In this document: positions 33,940 to 43,219 of the stretch, piece by piece
Position numbering within the stretch: position 1 is the first letter of the stretch
How the letters are laid out: each line of letters opens with the position of its first letter
From: Asaia krungthepensis NRIC 0535
Lineage (GTDB): Bacteria; Pseudomonadota; Alphaproteobacteria; Acetobacterales; Acetobacteraceae
Direction: 5' to 3'
DNA length: 64,000 nt
NCBI RefSeq assembly: GCF_025995175.1
Contig: NZ_BAPV01000043.1
Span: 80,903-144,902, forward strand
Notes under the pieces: generated by a model
The model's input: only the letters and a program-made list of their open reading frames with translations
Databases searched by the model: none
Told to the model about the DNA's origin: nothing
Made by a program: the position numbers and the translations under genes

Positions 33940-34430
33940 GATTGGTTAATTATCGCCAATATACGAAATCGTGTTTGCATATCGAAATATAGAATCGTGG
34001 ACTTATAAGGATATATCTAGGTTTTCCCTTCGTTTCAGTCAGTATGTAAATATACCACGATGAATGGAAGAAATGACCTGACCAGGCTTCGCGGTACGCC
34101 ACCACGGTTTTTCGATCCGGAAAAGAGGGTCAGTGCGCCTGAACCGCGCGTCCCGATCGGACCAAATGGCCAGAAATTCGTCATCACCATCGAGCTGGAA
34201 TGCGCAAGACCTGACCATGTGACGAGGGTCGGGACCCAGATATCCTCTGTCGGACTGCCGAACGTCTAAGCCTGCATGGCGTCGCAAGACCCCGCAGCAC
34301 TCCTCCTCGACTGATCTCTCAGTCGGAGAGCCTCATTCAGACAGCCATTTTTTGTTATAATGTATCATTTTACACAGAATGACAGACTCCCTATCCCGGG
34401 CGGGACACAAAGCCGCGCCGGACCCAAGCC
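33940..34430. other. Divergent promoter region with a small hairpin
   Basis: About 490 bases between two divergent outer-membrane operons. CGACTGA/TCAGTCG at 34308-34325 forms a 7-bp hairpin with a 4-base loop. Ends of the region are AT-rich and likely hold both promoters. A 70-codon frame at 34060-34269 was judged noncoding for want of a ribosome site and any recognisable family. Confidence 0.4.
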
Positions 34431-36803
34431 ATGACACGCATCACCCTCTTTCTCTTGTCTCCGCTGATCTGCGCCTTGACTGCATTCCCCGACCGGGCCG
34501 ACGCCGATGCCGTTGAACCATCAGGAGAGTCCCGCCCGGAGACACCGCGTACACGACCGCTCAAGCCTTCCCGGCATGAGGTCGTGGTTGTGCGCCACAA
34601 GCGCGCCAATCCGGACGGTTCGAAGGGTACGTCACCGGGTGGCGGTCTGATGCCCAACCAGACTGCGCCGCGCGCTCAAAGCGGCCTGACGCGAGATTTC
34701 ATTGCCAGGCAATCGCCCACTCTGTCCCCTCTGGCCATGATCGCAAGCCTCCCGGGTGTGGTGTATTCCGGCAATGATCCACTGGGTACGAATGACGAGC
34801 AGCAAGGATTGTCCGTTCGCGGACTGGATCAGACCGAAATCGGCTATCTCTTTGAGAACGTGCCTGCGGCGCCGCCCCTGTTTCTCGTGCCCTATGCCTC
34901 CCAGACGGTCGATAACGAAAATATTGCTTCCGTCACCCTGGCTCAGGGCAGTGGCGCGACAGATGCGCCCCTCTATAACGCGGTAGGGGGAACGCTTTCG
35001 ATGCGCATGCGCAAACCCTCGGAGGAGCGTGGCGGATACATTGGCGGCTCCTGGGGCTCCTATAACCTGAACCGTGAGTTCGTACGGCTTGATACAGGAC
35101 GGATCGGCCAGGACGGCCCCAAGGGCTTTGCGTCATTTTCCTATCGAGGGGCGGATCCGTGGCGTGGCGCAGGGCCGATGCGCCGGTTCCACACAGATGT
35201 GCGTCTGAGCAAGGAATGGGGGCAGGCTAACACTGCTGATCTGATCTTCTCGTTCAACCGGGAGCGGGGGACCTATCTGCGTCCACCGACCATGGCGCAA
35301 TGGAAGCAATATGGTACCGACTTCAACTACACATCTGACTACGTCTCCGGCGATCCGAATTATTACCGATATCAGGAGAATGCCCGTGCCCAGAGCTTTC
35401 TTGCGGCGCCGCTTTCGCTGCGTCTTTCACGGCAGCTTCGCCTCGATCTGACTCCCTATTTTATCTATGTCTGGGGGTATGACAGTTACGGTACCACGCT
35501 CAGCCGCCTGGGAAGCTATAATGGCAATAGACCTGCAGGGGGCTTGCAGGTTCCAGCCACTCTAGGCGCCAGTTTTGTTTCGGTTGCGACAGATGCCTAT
35601 CACCAATCTCACTCAGGGCTGAACAGCGCGCTACACTATGAGACGGGCCCTAATCGGCTGTCACTGAGCTACTGGCACTCCTATTACGATTTCTCGAGCC
35701 TCTCGCGCTATGTTCTGCCCAACGCGCAGGGTGGCGTCTCCAACCAATGGGGGGATTATCCGATCCTCACAGCCAGTGGCGCGCCGCTCTCGTCCTATGA
35801 CGCGCGGCTCATGCAGCAGATCAATGCGCTATCTCTCACCGATCGCATACGCCTCCTGCATGATCGTCTCACAATCACGGCCGGTCTGCGTGTCGTTATG
35901 GTGTCGCGCTCGGTCACCAATCTCCTGCCAGGCGCACGCTATCGAAACGGGACAAGCTATGTCTCGCCCCTGCCCCAGGTCTGCGCGGCATTCCGCCTGT
36001 CGCCTCGTGACCAGGTCTATCTGAATGGTACGACCGGCTTCAGAGCACCGTCAGGCATTTCGAGCTATCAGGATCGCTTCAGTCTGACGAGCGGTCAACA
36101 GACCCGCAGCGCATCCTCCGATACACGACCGGAATATTCAATCGGCGAGGAGATCGGCTATCGCCATACCGGCCTCGTCAACCTGTCGCTTGCCTTCTTC
36201 AACTATAACTTCACCAATCGTCAGGTCACCACCACCACGCCTTTGAATGGCGTGATGACGACAGAGTCGATCAATGGCGGTGGTCAGACTGCGCGCGGTG
36301 CCCAATTCGAGCTTGGTTTGAGGCCGTGGCATGGCCTCAGCCCTTATCTGTCTGGCCAGTACATTCATGCGACCATCGACAACAATATTCGCTCTGGGAG
36401 CGATTACCTGCCGACTGCCGGCAAAAGACCGGTCCGTACACCAGAATTTTCCGGCGGCCTCGGTCTTTCCTATGACGATGGCACATTCTTCGGGCTGTTC
36501 AATGGACGTTATGTCGGCCCGACCTATTCGACCTTCATGAACGACGAGAGGATTCCCGGTTTCGCGAGTGCAAATCTCTCGCTCGGCTACCGGCTGCAGA
36601 GCAGCCAGCGCCTCAAAACGCCGCAACTGCAACTCAACCTGATCAATCTTGGGCGATCGGGATATCTGTCAGGGGTCAATGGCGTGGGCCTCAATCGAAA
36701 CCCGACACGGGGCGTATACGGGACAACAATTGCGGGGCGGGCACCGACCTATTTTGTCGGTGGCGGCTTTGCGGGTGTTGTCTCGCTCTCAACAGGATTC
36801 TGA
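34431..36803 (+). CDS. TonB-dependent receptor (790 aa), paralogue of the 59.9-kb receptor
   Basis: An outer-membrane receptor with signal peptide (to ADA, ~residue 27), a Pro/Arg linker, TonB-box-like HEVVVVRH and a plug: LTRDFIARQSPTLSPLAMIAS, LPGVVYSGNDPLGTNDEQQGL and SVRGLDQTEIGYLFENVPAA. Barrel strands end in FAGVVSLSTGF. Several motifs (DPLG, the TRDFIA start, YDDGTFFGLFNGRYV, STFMNDERIPG) recur in the receptor at 59859, so the two form a subfamily. The ligand is unknown. Position divergent from a Fur-box operon suggests, without proof, an iron-complex role. Confidence 0.9.
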   Translation: MTRITLFLLSPLICALTAFPDRADADAVEPSGESRPETPRTRPLKPSRHEVVVVRHKRANPDGSKGTSPGGGLMPNQTAPRAQSGLTRDFIARQSPTLSPLAMIASLPGVVYSGNDPLGTNDEQQGLSVRGLDQTEIGYLFENVPAAPPLFLVPYASQTVDNENIASVTLAQGSGATDAPLYNAVGGTLSMRMRKPSEERGGYIGGSWGSYNLNREFVRLDTGRIGQDGPKGFASFSYRGADPWRGAGPMRRFHTDVRLSKEWGQANTADLIFSFNRERGTYLRPPTMAQWKQYGTDFNYTSDYVSGDPNYYRYQENARAQSFLAAPLSLRLSRQLRLDLTPYFIYVWGYDSYGTTLSRLGSYNGNRPAGGLQVPATLGASFVSVATDAYHQSHSGLNSALHYETGPNRLSLSYWHSYYDFSSLSRYVLPNAQGGVSNQWGDYPILTASGAPLSSYDARLMQQINALSLTDRIRLLHDRLTITAGLRVVMVSRSVTNLLPGARYRNGTSYVSPLPQVCAAFRLSPRDQVYLNGTTGFRAPSGISSYQDRFSLTSGQQTRSASSDTRPEYSIGEEIGYRHTGLVNLSLAFFNYNFTNRQVTTTTPLNGVMTTESINGGGQTARGAQFELGLRPWHGLSPYLSGQYIHATIDNNIRSGSDYLPTAGKRPVRTPEFSGGLGLSYDDGTFFGLFNGRYVGPTYSTFMNDERIPGFASANLSLGYRLQSSQRLKTPQLQLNLINLGRSGYLSGVNGVGLNRNPTRGVYGTTIAGRAPTYFVGGGFAGVVSLSTGF

Positions 36804-37029
36804 CACGGACCAGCCTGATTTATGACAGAATGTTGCGAGAGCGATAAAGACCTTCTGTTTCCTTAAAATCGCATTTATCGTTTCTATGTCGCAATGGAGC
36901 GCCGGTCCCAGCCCGGCTGCTCCCTTGTGCACAACCCTGACATCGCGTTTTAGGTCAGCCTACGCGACACAACCCCTTGCAGATCGTTCCGGTACAGGAA
37001 CGTTTCGACCTATATTGGAAAGGCCCTAG

Positions 37030-39651
37030 ATGAGACGACGCGCCTCCTTTCTTACGGCCTCACTCACCGTGATGACTGCCATGGCCCTGCTGCAAGACGC
37101 CCAGGCAGCAGGGTCCACAGACACGCATGCACGCAGGACCCCTGGCAAAACGGCAAGCAAGCCCGCCCAGCCTGTAAACCGGGATCAGACCCCAAGACGG
37201 TCGGTACGCCAGAGAGCGATCTCGGGTGATGAATCTGTGATTGTGACAGGCACCCATGCCGTCAATCGAAAGGCCCGGGACAGTACCAGCCCGATCACGG
37301 TCATCACTGGTGCAGAACTTGCGCGTTCGGGTCAGCTCAACCTCACCGACGCGATCACGCGCGTCAATCCTGCCATCAATATCCAGACAAGGGGCAGTGA
37401 TACGGCAGCACTCACCGGCTCGATCCGCATGCGCGGTCTCAACCCGAACGAAGTGCTTGTGCTGGTAGATGGCAAGAGACGCCATGTGACCGGCAACGTC
37501 GTGCAGAACCCGGGACCGCAATTCGGCTCTACCCCGGTTGACCTCAACATGATCCCGGCCAATGCCATCGACCATATCGAGGTGCTTCAGGATGGTGCCG
37601 CCGCGCAATACGGGTCGGATGCCATTGCTGGCGTCGTGAATATCATCACCAAGAAGCAGGATCACGGACTTCATATGACCGCCCAGACCGGCGCGAATGC
37701 CTATTCAGGCACAGGCTGGAATTACCAGCTCAACGCCGATGGCGGCATGAAGCTCGGGCGTGATGGGTATCTCCATCTGAGTGGGCAGGTTTATCACACC
37801 GACCACTTCTTTCTGGACACACAGGACCATCGCCTGCTGCCCTATGCCCCGCCGGGTGCGAATACGGTCGGGTATTACGGAATTCTCCCCGGCGCGATCA
37901 AGGTGCCCTACAACTCGAACAAGATCATGAGTACGCCCGAGGAAACGCGCGAGAATCTGGGTATCGATTTCGGCAAGAAGGTGAGCAGCACCGTCGATTT
38001 CTACGGACTCATCACCTATGCCCATCGTCATGCCGAGGCGATCCAGAATTATCGTATCCCCACGATTGCGCCCACCCTCTATCCGACCGGTTTTTCGCCG
38101 ATCGAGGCCATCGAGGAGAACGACTATCAGGCCAATCTCGGGTTCAAGGGGAGCCATCTTTTTGGGTTCGACTGGGATGTGAGCACCGAATACGGTGCAG
38201 ATGAGGACGACATCAACACAATCAACACCGCCAATACGGGTATGCTCGGTCGCTCCTGCCAGACCACCAACAGGGCCCTGCCATACTTCTCATCGCAGGG
38301 TTGCGGATACTCCCCCACCAGCGCACGCGCCGAGACCTATCGCAACGCGATGTGGACCAACAACCTCGACATCCGCCGTGGATTCCGCATCGCAGATGCC
38401 GTGCCGATGACGCTCGCCTTTGGCGGTCAGCATCGCCTCGAAATGTACGATATCGTCGCCGGTGAACCTCCCTCCTATGAGGCGGGCGGGACTCAGGGCT
38501 ATGCGGGCGCCGCGCCCCAGAATGCCGGGAGCTGGAGCCGTAATATCTGGGCAGCCTATATCGACGACGATTTCCATCCGCTGCCCAAGCTCGATATCGA
38601 TCTGGCAGGCCGTTTCGAGCACTACACGGATTCCGGGAATACCGAGAACGGCAAGATCTCGGCGCGTTACGACTTCACAAAGCGTATTGCCGTGCGTGCC
38701 ACGATCAGCAATGGTTTCCGGGCGCCGACACTGGCCGAGCAGCATTACAGCGCGCTCAGTGTCGGCCCGACCTCCGCCTCAGGCCTGTTGCCTGTGGCCT
38801 CCGAAGCCGCACGTACGCTTGGCGCCAGTGCGCTCAAGCCAGAGCGTTCCACCAATGCCAGCGGCGGCGTCGTGTTGGAGCCAGTCAGGAATTTTCATGT
38901 CGAGGCCGATGTCTATCAGATCAATCTGAGAGATCGCATCGTGCAAGGTGGTTCTGTAGTGGGCGCCCAGGCCATCACGGCCATTGAGCAGATGGGGTAC
39001 ACGCTCCCAGGTGGGGCGACGCTCAGCAATCCGACCGGATTCTCGGCGTATTTCTTCTCGAACGGAGCAAGTACGCGCACCCAGGGGCTGGACATCAAGG
39101 CGGATTATCGCCTGAGATTGCAGCGCTACGGATCGGTCGTGCTCTCCATGGCGCTCAACCTCAACCGCACCACATTGACGCATAACGGACTCTCTGCCGC
39201 GGGCCGTCCGCTGCTCAATGCGCAGACGATTTCCTACCTCACCACGGAATCTCCACGGAGCAAGATCGTGCTCAATGCCTATTACACAATCGGCCATTGG
39301 GACGTGAATTTGCGCCAGACCCGTTACGGTGAGACCGTGGGCATGCTGACCTATCAGGACTGGACACCGGCAAGTGCCATCTGCCCGCTGACCGGCGGCG
39401 CATTGCGCGGATCCAATACCTGCTTCGCGCAATTCAAGAATACGCCGCGCTGGCTGACCGATCTCGAACTCGGTTATCGCTTCAACGATCACTGGCATGT
39501 GGCAGTGGGCGCCAACAACATCTTCAACCTGCGCCCCCGCAAGGTACCCGCTTATCTCGCTTCGAACGGCGTGAATGTTTATGATTCGGCCTCTGCACAG
39601 GTGCCGATGACAGGCGGATATTATTTCGGCCGTGTTAACGCCGACTTCTGA
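37030..39651 (+). CDS. TonB-dependent receptor (873 aa)
   Basis: A large outer-membrane receptor. Signal peptide to QAAG (~residue 28), basic Pro/Arg linker, TonB-box-like ESVIVTGT, and the plug with SPITVITGAELARSG, RGLNPNEVLVLVDGKRRH, VDLNMIPANAIDHIEVLQDG and YGSDAIAGVVNIITKK. These features place it with the receptor at 12442 in the non-siderophore group, often used for plant-derived or oligomeric substrates. The barrel ends in YYFGRVNADF with a terminal Phe. GGAAAGG lies before the ATG, and a strong bidirectional terminator follows. Ligand unknown. Confidence 0.9.
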   Translation: MRRRASFLTASLTVMTAMALLQDAQAAGSTDTHARRTPGKTASKPAQPVNRDQTPRRSVRQRAISGDESVIVTGTHAVNRKARDSTSPITVITGAELARSGQLNLTDAITRVNPAINIQTRGSDTAALTGSIRMRGLNPNEVLVLVDGKRRHVTGNVVQNPGPQFGSTPVDLNMIPANAIDHIEVLQDGAAAQYGSDAIAGVVNIITKKQDHGLHMTAQTGANAYSGTGWNYQLNADGGMKLGRDGYLHLSGQVYHTDHFFLDTQDHRLLPYAPPGANTVGYYGILPGAIKVPYNSNKIMSTPEETRENLGIDFGKKVSSTVDFYGLITYAHRHAEAIQNYRIPTIAPTLYPTGFSPIEAIEENDYQANLGFKGSHLFGFDWDVSTEYGADEDDINTINTANTGMLGRSCQTTNRALPYFSSQGCGYSPTSARAETYRNAMWTNNLDIRRGFRIADAVPMTLAFGGQHRLEMYDIVAGEPPSYEAGGTQGYAGAAPQNAGSWSRNIWAAYIDDDFHPLPKLDIDLAGRFEHYTDSGNTENGKISARYDFTKRIAVRATISNGFRAPTLAEQHYSALSVGPTSASGLLPVASEAARTLGASALKPERSTNASGGVVLEPVRNFHVEADVYQINLRDRIVQGGSVVGAQAITAIEQMGYTLPGGATLSNPTGFSAYFFSNGASTRTQGLDIKADYRLRLQRYGSVVLSMALNLNRTTLTHNGLSAAGRPLLNAQTISYLTTESPRSKIVLNAYYTIGHWDVNLRQTRYGETVGMLTYQDWTPASAICPLTGGALRGSNTCFAQFKNTPRWLTDLELGYRFNDHWHVAVGANNIFNLRPRKVPAYLASNGVNVYDSASAQVPMTGGYYFGRVNADF

Positions 39652-39656
39652 ATGCA

Positions 39657-39690
39657 GAAAACCGCCAGAGCGCGATGCTCTGGCGGTTTT
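39657..39690. terminator. Bidirectional terminator between convergent receptor and porin genes
   Basis: ACCGCCAGAGC pairs with GCTCTGGCGGT around a 5-base loop, with A-tract before and TTT after. It serves both the receptor (plus) and the porin (minus). Confidence 0.93.
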
Positions 39691-39742
39691 ATGATCTCGA
39701 TGACCGGCCTCGCCCGACGGGAGAGGCCGTTTCGCTCTGCGC

Positions 39743-41500
39743 TTATTGGAAAGGGAGATAACGCAGCGACAGGAACACCATGTTATCATTGGTGTGTGGC
39801 GTACCGCCCACCCCGCTGAAGGAGGTGACATAGGTGTAGGAATACTGCGCGCCGACGCGCAGCGTGCCGTAATCGCCATGCAGATAGGTCCACCAGAACC
39901 CGGCTGTGCCCTGCACGACGCGATTGATACTGGTCTGGCAGGCGCTGGACGCGGCCCCTTCGATATCGCAGCCGCCGACGTTGTAGAGCGGATTACCATA
40001 ACCGTAATGCTTGCCGCCGACATCGAAGTAGGAACGCGAGCGGAGCATTTCCATGCCGCCATAGGCGTAAAGCTGAAGCGCCTTGGTGGCATTCCCGTAC
40101 AGACCGACCAGCACGTTGGCCGCGGGCATCGGCTTGACCTGCCCCTTGGAATCGATGGTCACGTCAGGAATATTGGACGTCCCGTAGCGTCCGATACCCG
40201 TACCGATCAGGCCGGAAGCCTGGAAGAACACCTTGTGCGATTTCTCGACCGGCAGGATCAGACCGCCACCGCCGCCACCGGCCACCTTGGTGCTGCTCTG
40301 TCCGGTTCCGGTATAGGAGACGCGGCTATGAGCAAAACGCAGCAGCCCCGTGAGTTCGTAATGGCCCCAGCCCGGATCGGCCGCGAGCTTGCCGATCACA
40401 TCGGGTGCGACATCGGTCGAGTAATTGGTGGACGGGTTGTTCACGTTGACGCCAGCATTCTGGTACGTGCCTGACGTTGCACCGGCGGGAAGATACTGGC
40501 CGCCTGAACCAACCGCGATGACCTGCTGCGGGTTTTCGATCGAGATACCGACATTATAGCGGCTGTGATCAAAGCCCTTCACGAGGCGGATCTGGGTGTT
40601 ACGCGTCCAGTTGAACCCTGGGATATACTGGGCGTCGATCGACAATGGCACCTGCTCGTCACGAGCCCGCATACCGTGGTTGAACATGGTGAGCAGTGAC
40701 CAGTTCTGACCACCAAGCAGGGTCAGATCGTCCACATCGTCAATCAGCTGGCCGTAGAACACGCGCTCACGCAGAACGTAGGAGTTAGACTGGCGCGAAT
40801 TGGAGGACGACCCCGAACCCTGGAAATCGGTCTCGATATAAGCCTGAGCACGCAAAGCCTTGGTGATATCGCCTTCGACGAGGGCTGCCAGACGGCTCTG
40901 ACGCGCCGATTCGTGGAATTCGTTGATATGGTAGTTCGGGCTGTTCGCAAACGGGATCGAGCCGAAGTTGGAGGAGATATCCGACACGTTGTTGCGCGAC
41001 CTGAACATGGTCGCGGCCTCGACATAACCACCGAGCGTGATGCGAATGCCACCAATCTGGATCTGACCGCGATGAAGCGGCCCGTAAAGATCAGTCACGC
41101 GGCCGGTTGGGGTGCCGGTCAGCTGGCCATAAGGGGTTGCCGCATTGACAGGGGGAAGCAGGACATCCCTGTTCGGCCCGGGAGCCGAAGCGGTAGCGAA
41201 GCCTGCACCGGGGGACATGGCACCGGAACCGTGGGCTGGCGCGCCGCGATAGCCGTTACGCGCGCCATAGGGGTCATTCTCTTCTGCCTGACGCTGCTGC
41301 GCCAGCTGGTCATGGATGCGCTTCATTTCGCGCTGATGCTCGTGCTTCATCTCTGCGAGCTGCGACTGCATGGCCTTGATCTGCTGCTCCATCAGACTCA
41401 TCTGATCGAGACTTGCGGCATGCACTGGGGTCGCGACGGCCAGTGAGGCCAACGACACCGATGCCAGCAACAAGCGACAGGCACGGGGGAGAGAGGTCAT
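39743..41500 (-). CDS. Large porin with N-terminal coiled coil, Pho-box controlled
   Basis: A 585-residue outer-membrane porin. After the signal peptide (to VHAA, ~29) a coiled coil runs over residues ~31-75 (MSLMEQQIKAMQSQLAEM then KHEHQREMKRIHDQLAQQR), as in DcaP- and OprP-type trimeric porins, where it sits in the periplasm. The barrel starts at QIQIGGIRITLGGYVEAAT and includes LLGGQNWSLLTMF; the end VFLSLRYLPFQ is atypical, with Gln last. A three-repeat Pho box 80 bases upstream implies induction by phosphate starvation, so phosphate or organophosphate passage, as for OprP/OprO, is a reasonable hypothesis from regulation only. Confidence 0.85.
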   Translation of the reverse strand: MTSLPRACRLLLASVSLASLAVATPVHAASLDQMSLMEQQIKAMQSQLAEMKHEHQREMKRIHDQLAQQRQAEENDPYGARNGYRGAPAHGSGAMSPGAGFATASAPGPNRDVLLPPVNAATPYGQLTGTPTGRVTDLYGPLHRGQIQIGGIRITLGGYVEAATMFRSRNNVSDISSNFGSIPFANSPNYHINEFHESARQSRLAALVEGDITKALRAQAYIETDFQGSGSSSNSRQSNSYVLRERVFYGQLIDDVDDLTLLGGQNWSLLTMFNHGMRARDEQVPLSIDAQYIPGFNWTRNTQIRLVKGFDHSRYNVGISIENPQQVIAVGSGGQYLPAGATSGTYQNAGVNVNNPSTNYSTDVAPDVIGKLAADPGWGHYELTGLLRFAHSRVSYTGTGQSSTKVAGGGGGGLILPVEKSHKVFFQASGLIGTGIGRYGTSNIPDVTIDSKGQVKPMPAANVLVGLYGNATKALQLYAYGGMEMLRSRSYFDVGGKHYGYGNPLYNVGGCDIEGAASSACQTSINRVVQGTAGFWWTYLHGDYGTLRVGAQYSYTYVTSFSGVGGTPHTNDNMVFLSLRYLPFQ

Positions 41501-41579
41501 GTCAGTATCATCTTCCGATGCTGCGGTGGGTGTGAGCCTCCCTTACCCATTGCCCATCGCTGCTTCCTGCGAAGCTTTG

Positions 41580-41608
41580 ATGACTCCAATATGACAGTTC
41601 GATGACAG
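41580..41608 (-). promoter_or_regulatory. Three-repeat Pho box of the large porin gene
   Basis: On the minus strand: CTGTCAT, CGAA, CTGTCAT, ATTG, GAGTCAT. Two exact consensus 7-mers and a third with two mismatches are each separated by 4 bases, 80 bases before the porin ATG. Confidence 0.85.
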
Positions 41609-42086
41609 TCTACCTAGGATACTGATATCAAACATGAATTTTATGGTTGTGTTTGTCTTATGATGACGACAGTCCGACAAAGTGTGGCTAGTTGTTGTTT
41701 TTCCGACACAGATCGGGATGAACAAACTCTCTTGTCACGCCCATACGAATAGACATTCATGCGCTTCCACGTTTGTTCCGAGGGTTGAGCCTTCCCCGGT
41801 GCACTTCGCGTCGCGCGCGTGAGCACTCGAAAGCGTATCCGTTGAAACGACGAACCTCGCCCGGCATGCTATGGCTTGGCTATCGAAGGTGTTCGACGGG
41901 ACAAGCAAGACAGGCAAAATGCCCTTGAGAGGGGAAATCACTGACCTGAGACTGGACGCCCACCCGCCTCGCCTCCCGCAACCGTTCCAATCGAGATATC
42001 AAGAGAACATGCCTCAACGCAGATTGCTGCCGAAGGGAGAGGTTCGTGGATGGTGAAACTGGCTCTTTATCCCTGAGCGATCGTTC
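41609..42086. other. Intergenic region of unknown content
   Basis: About 480 bases between the Pho box and the end of the SDR gene. Only short frames without ribosome sites are present. I recognise no gene, repeat or RNA. Bases ~41600-41760 are AT-rich. Confidence 0.4.
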
Positions 42087-42126
42087 TTGATCTGGCCAGG
42101 CAGCGCGTAATACCCGGCCAGATCAA
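42087..42126 (-). terminator. 11-bp inverted repeat after the SDR gene
   Basis: TTGATCTGGCC (42087-42097) and GGCCAGATCAA (42116-42126) are perfectly complementary with an 18-base loop, starting 14 bases after the SDR stop. No T-tract follows. Confidence 0.5.
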
Positions 42127-42140
42127 ATGAGGGCATGTCT

Positions 42141-42920
42141 TCAGAGGATCGTGTAACCGCCATCGATCAGCAGATCGGCCCCATTGATCATGGCGGCGCC
42201 GCTGGACCCGAGGAAGACTGCCGCCGCAGCAATCTCTTCAGGAATAGCGAAGCGACCCGTCGGGATACGCCGTATGGCGGCTTCTCCCTTTTCTCCTGCC
42301 CAGGCCTTCTTGCCGAGTTCGGTCAGAACCACAGTCGGGGAGAGGGTGTTGACCGTAATCCCGTATTTACCCCACTCCGCCGCGAAGGTCTTGGACATAC
42401 CGATAACGCCGAATTTCGAGGCGCAATAGGCCACATGTTCTTCAATGGCCACTGTTCCCGCCTGAGAAGCAAGATTGAGGATGCGCCCGCCCTTCCCTGC
42501 CGCGATCATGGCCTGACCCACGGCCTGCGTGACCAGGAAGGTACCCCTGAGATTGATAGCAATCGTCTTGTCCCAGTAATCCAGAGGCAGCGTCTCTGCC
42601 GGGGCCAGGAAGACCACGCCAGCACAATTGACTAAAATATCGATCCTGCCGAACGTGGCCTCCACCTTCGACACCATTTCCGCCACGGAAGTTGCATCGG
42701 AGACATCGCACGAGAATGGCTGGGCCGACGCCCCCAGTTCCGATGCCTTCGCTGCCGCATTGTTATGATTCACGTCAACGAGAGCCACCTTGGCTCCCTT
42801 GCGCACATAGGCCGTCGCGATGGCCGCCCCGATCCCGGAGGCGCCGCCGGTGACAAGGGCGATCTTGCCCTCGAGGGAAAAGTCGAAATCGATATCGGTA
42901 GCCGAGAACTTCACGTCCAT
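42141..42920 (-). CDS. Short-chain dehydrogenase/reductase
   Basis: A 259-residue NAD(P)-dependent classical SDR. Cofactor motif ALVTGGASGIG (TGxxxGxG, ~residues 23-33), then VALVD with an Asp after strand 2, which favours NAD, NCAG at ~94, the catalytic Ser in LNLASQAG, YCASK (YxxxK), and the C-terminal NGADLLIDGGYTIL. The start at 42920 is set by AAGGAG seven bases upstream. It resembles polyol or galactitol/gluconate-type dehydrogenases of acetic acid bacteria, but the substrate cannot be read. It is divergent from eutB across 299 bases that contain two palindromes. Confidence 0.88.
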   Translation of the reverse strand: MDVKFSATDIDFDFSLEGKIALVTGGASGIGAAIATAYVRKGAKVALVDVNHNNAAAKASELGASAQPFSCDVSDATSVAEMVSKVEATFGRIDILVNCAGVVFLAPAETLPLDYWDKTIAINLRGTFLVTQAVGQAMIAAGKGGRILNLASQAGTVAIEEHVAYCASKFGVIGMSKTFAAEWGKYGITVNTLSPTVVLTELGKKAWAGEKGEAAIRRIPTGRFAIPEEIAAAAVFLGSSGAAMINGADLLIDGGYTIL

Positions 42921-42932
42921 GATCACGCTCCT

Positions 42933-42946
42933 TGTGATTTATCACA
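42933..42946. promoter_or_regulatory. TGTGAT-TT-ATCACA palindrome before the SDR gene
   Basis: A 6+2+6 dyad located 12 bases upstream of the SDR start, so overlapping its leader or promoter. It resembles CRP/FNR-superfamily half-sites (TGTGA/TCACA) but with 4 instead of 6 bases between the 5-mers. Confidence 0.4.
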
Positions 42947-43070
42947 CGAGAATAGAGCACGATGTGCGATATCGTAAGCGTCCCAGCCCTGGACTCACAG
43001 CTTTGTCACGGGATTATCGGAAACGTGACAAACGAGCCCGACGCGTTTCGCCTGACGACAACCCGGCGTT

Positions 43071-43088
43071 CACGTTGCAGAAAACGTG
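43071..43088. promoter_or_regulatory. CACGTT-N6-AACGTG dyad upstream of eutB
   Basis: Perfect 6-bp arms with 6 bases between, 131 bases before the eutB start. LacI- or Crp-like operators have this form; the regulator is unknown and no eut regulator gene is in the window. Confidence 0.35.
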
Positions 43089-43219
43089 TTGCTGACGGGT
43101 GGCATCCATCATGTTGATAATCTTCTCCAATATAATCGACGATATTTGGTGACTTGTTTGTTATACTTTTCGGATCCGGAATATATTCCATTTGATCGCA
43201 ACGGAAGGAGATGATCTGC

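Noticed and set aside
34060..34287. Short frames on both strands before the 34.4-kb receptor
   Set aside because: No ribosome site, no recognisable family, and they occupy a divergent promoter region.
34350..34380. AT-rich ATAATG/ATCATT half-sites as a Fur box for the 34.4-kb receptor
   Set aside because: Spacing of the half-sites does not fit the 19-base Fur site or the hexamer array; the match is too weak to claim.
38779..40092. 437-codon minus-strand frame spanning the end of the 37-kb receptor
   Set aside because: It crosses a strong bidirectional terminator and two genes with clear outer-membrane motifs; composition is that of an antisense shadow.
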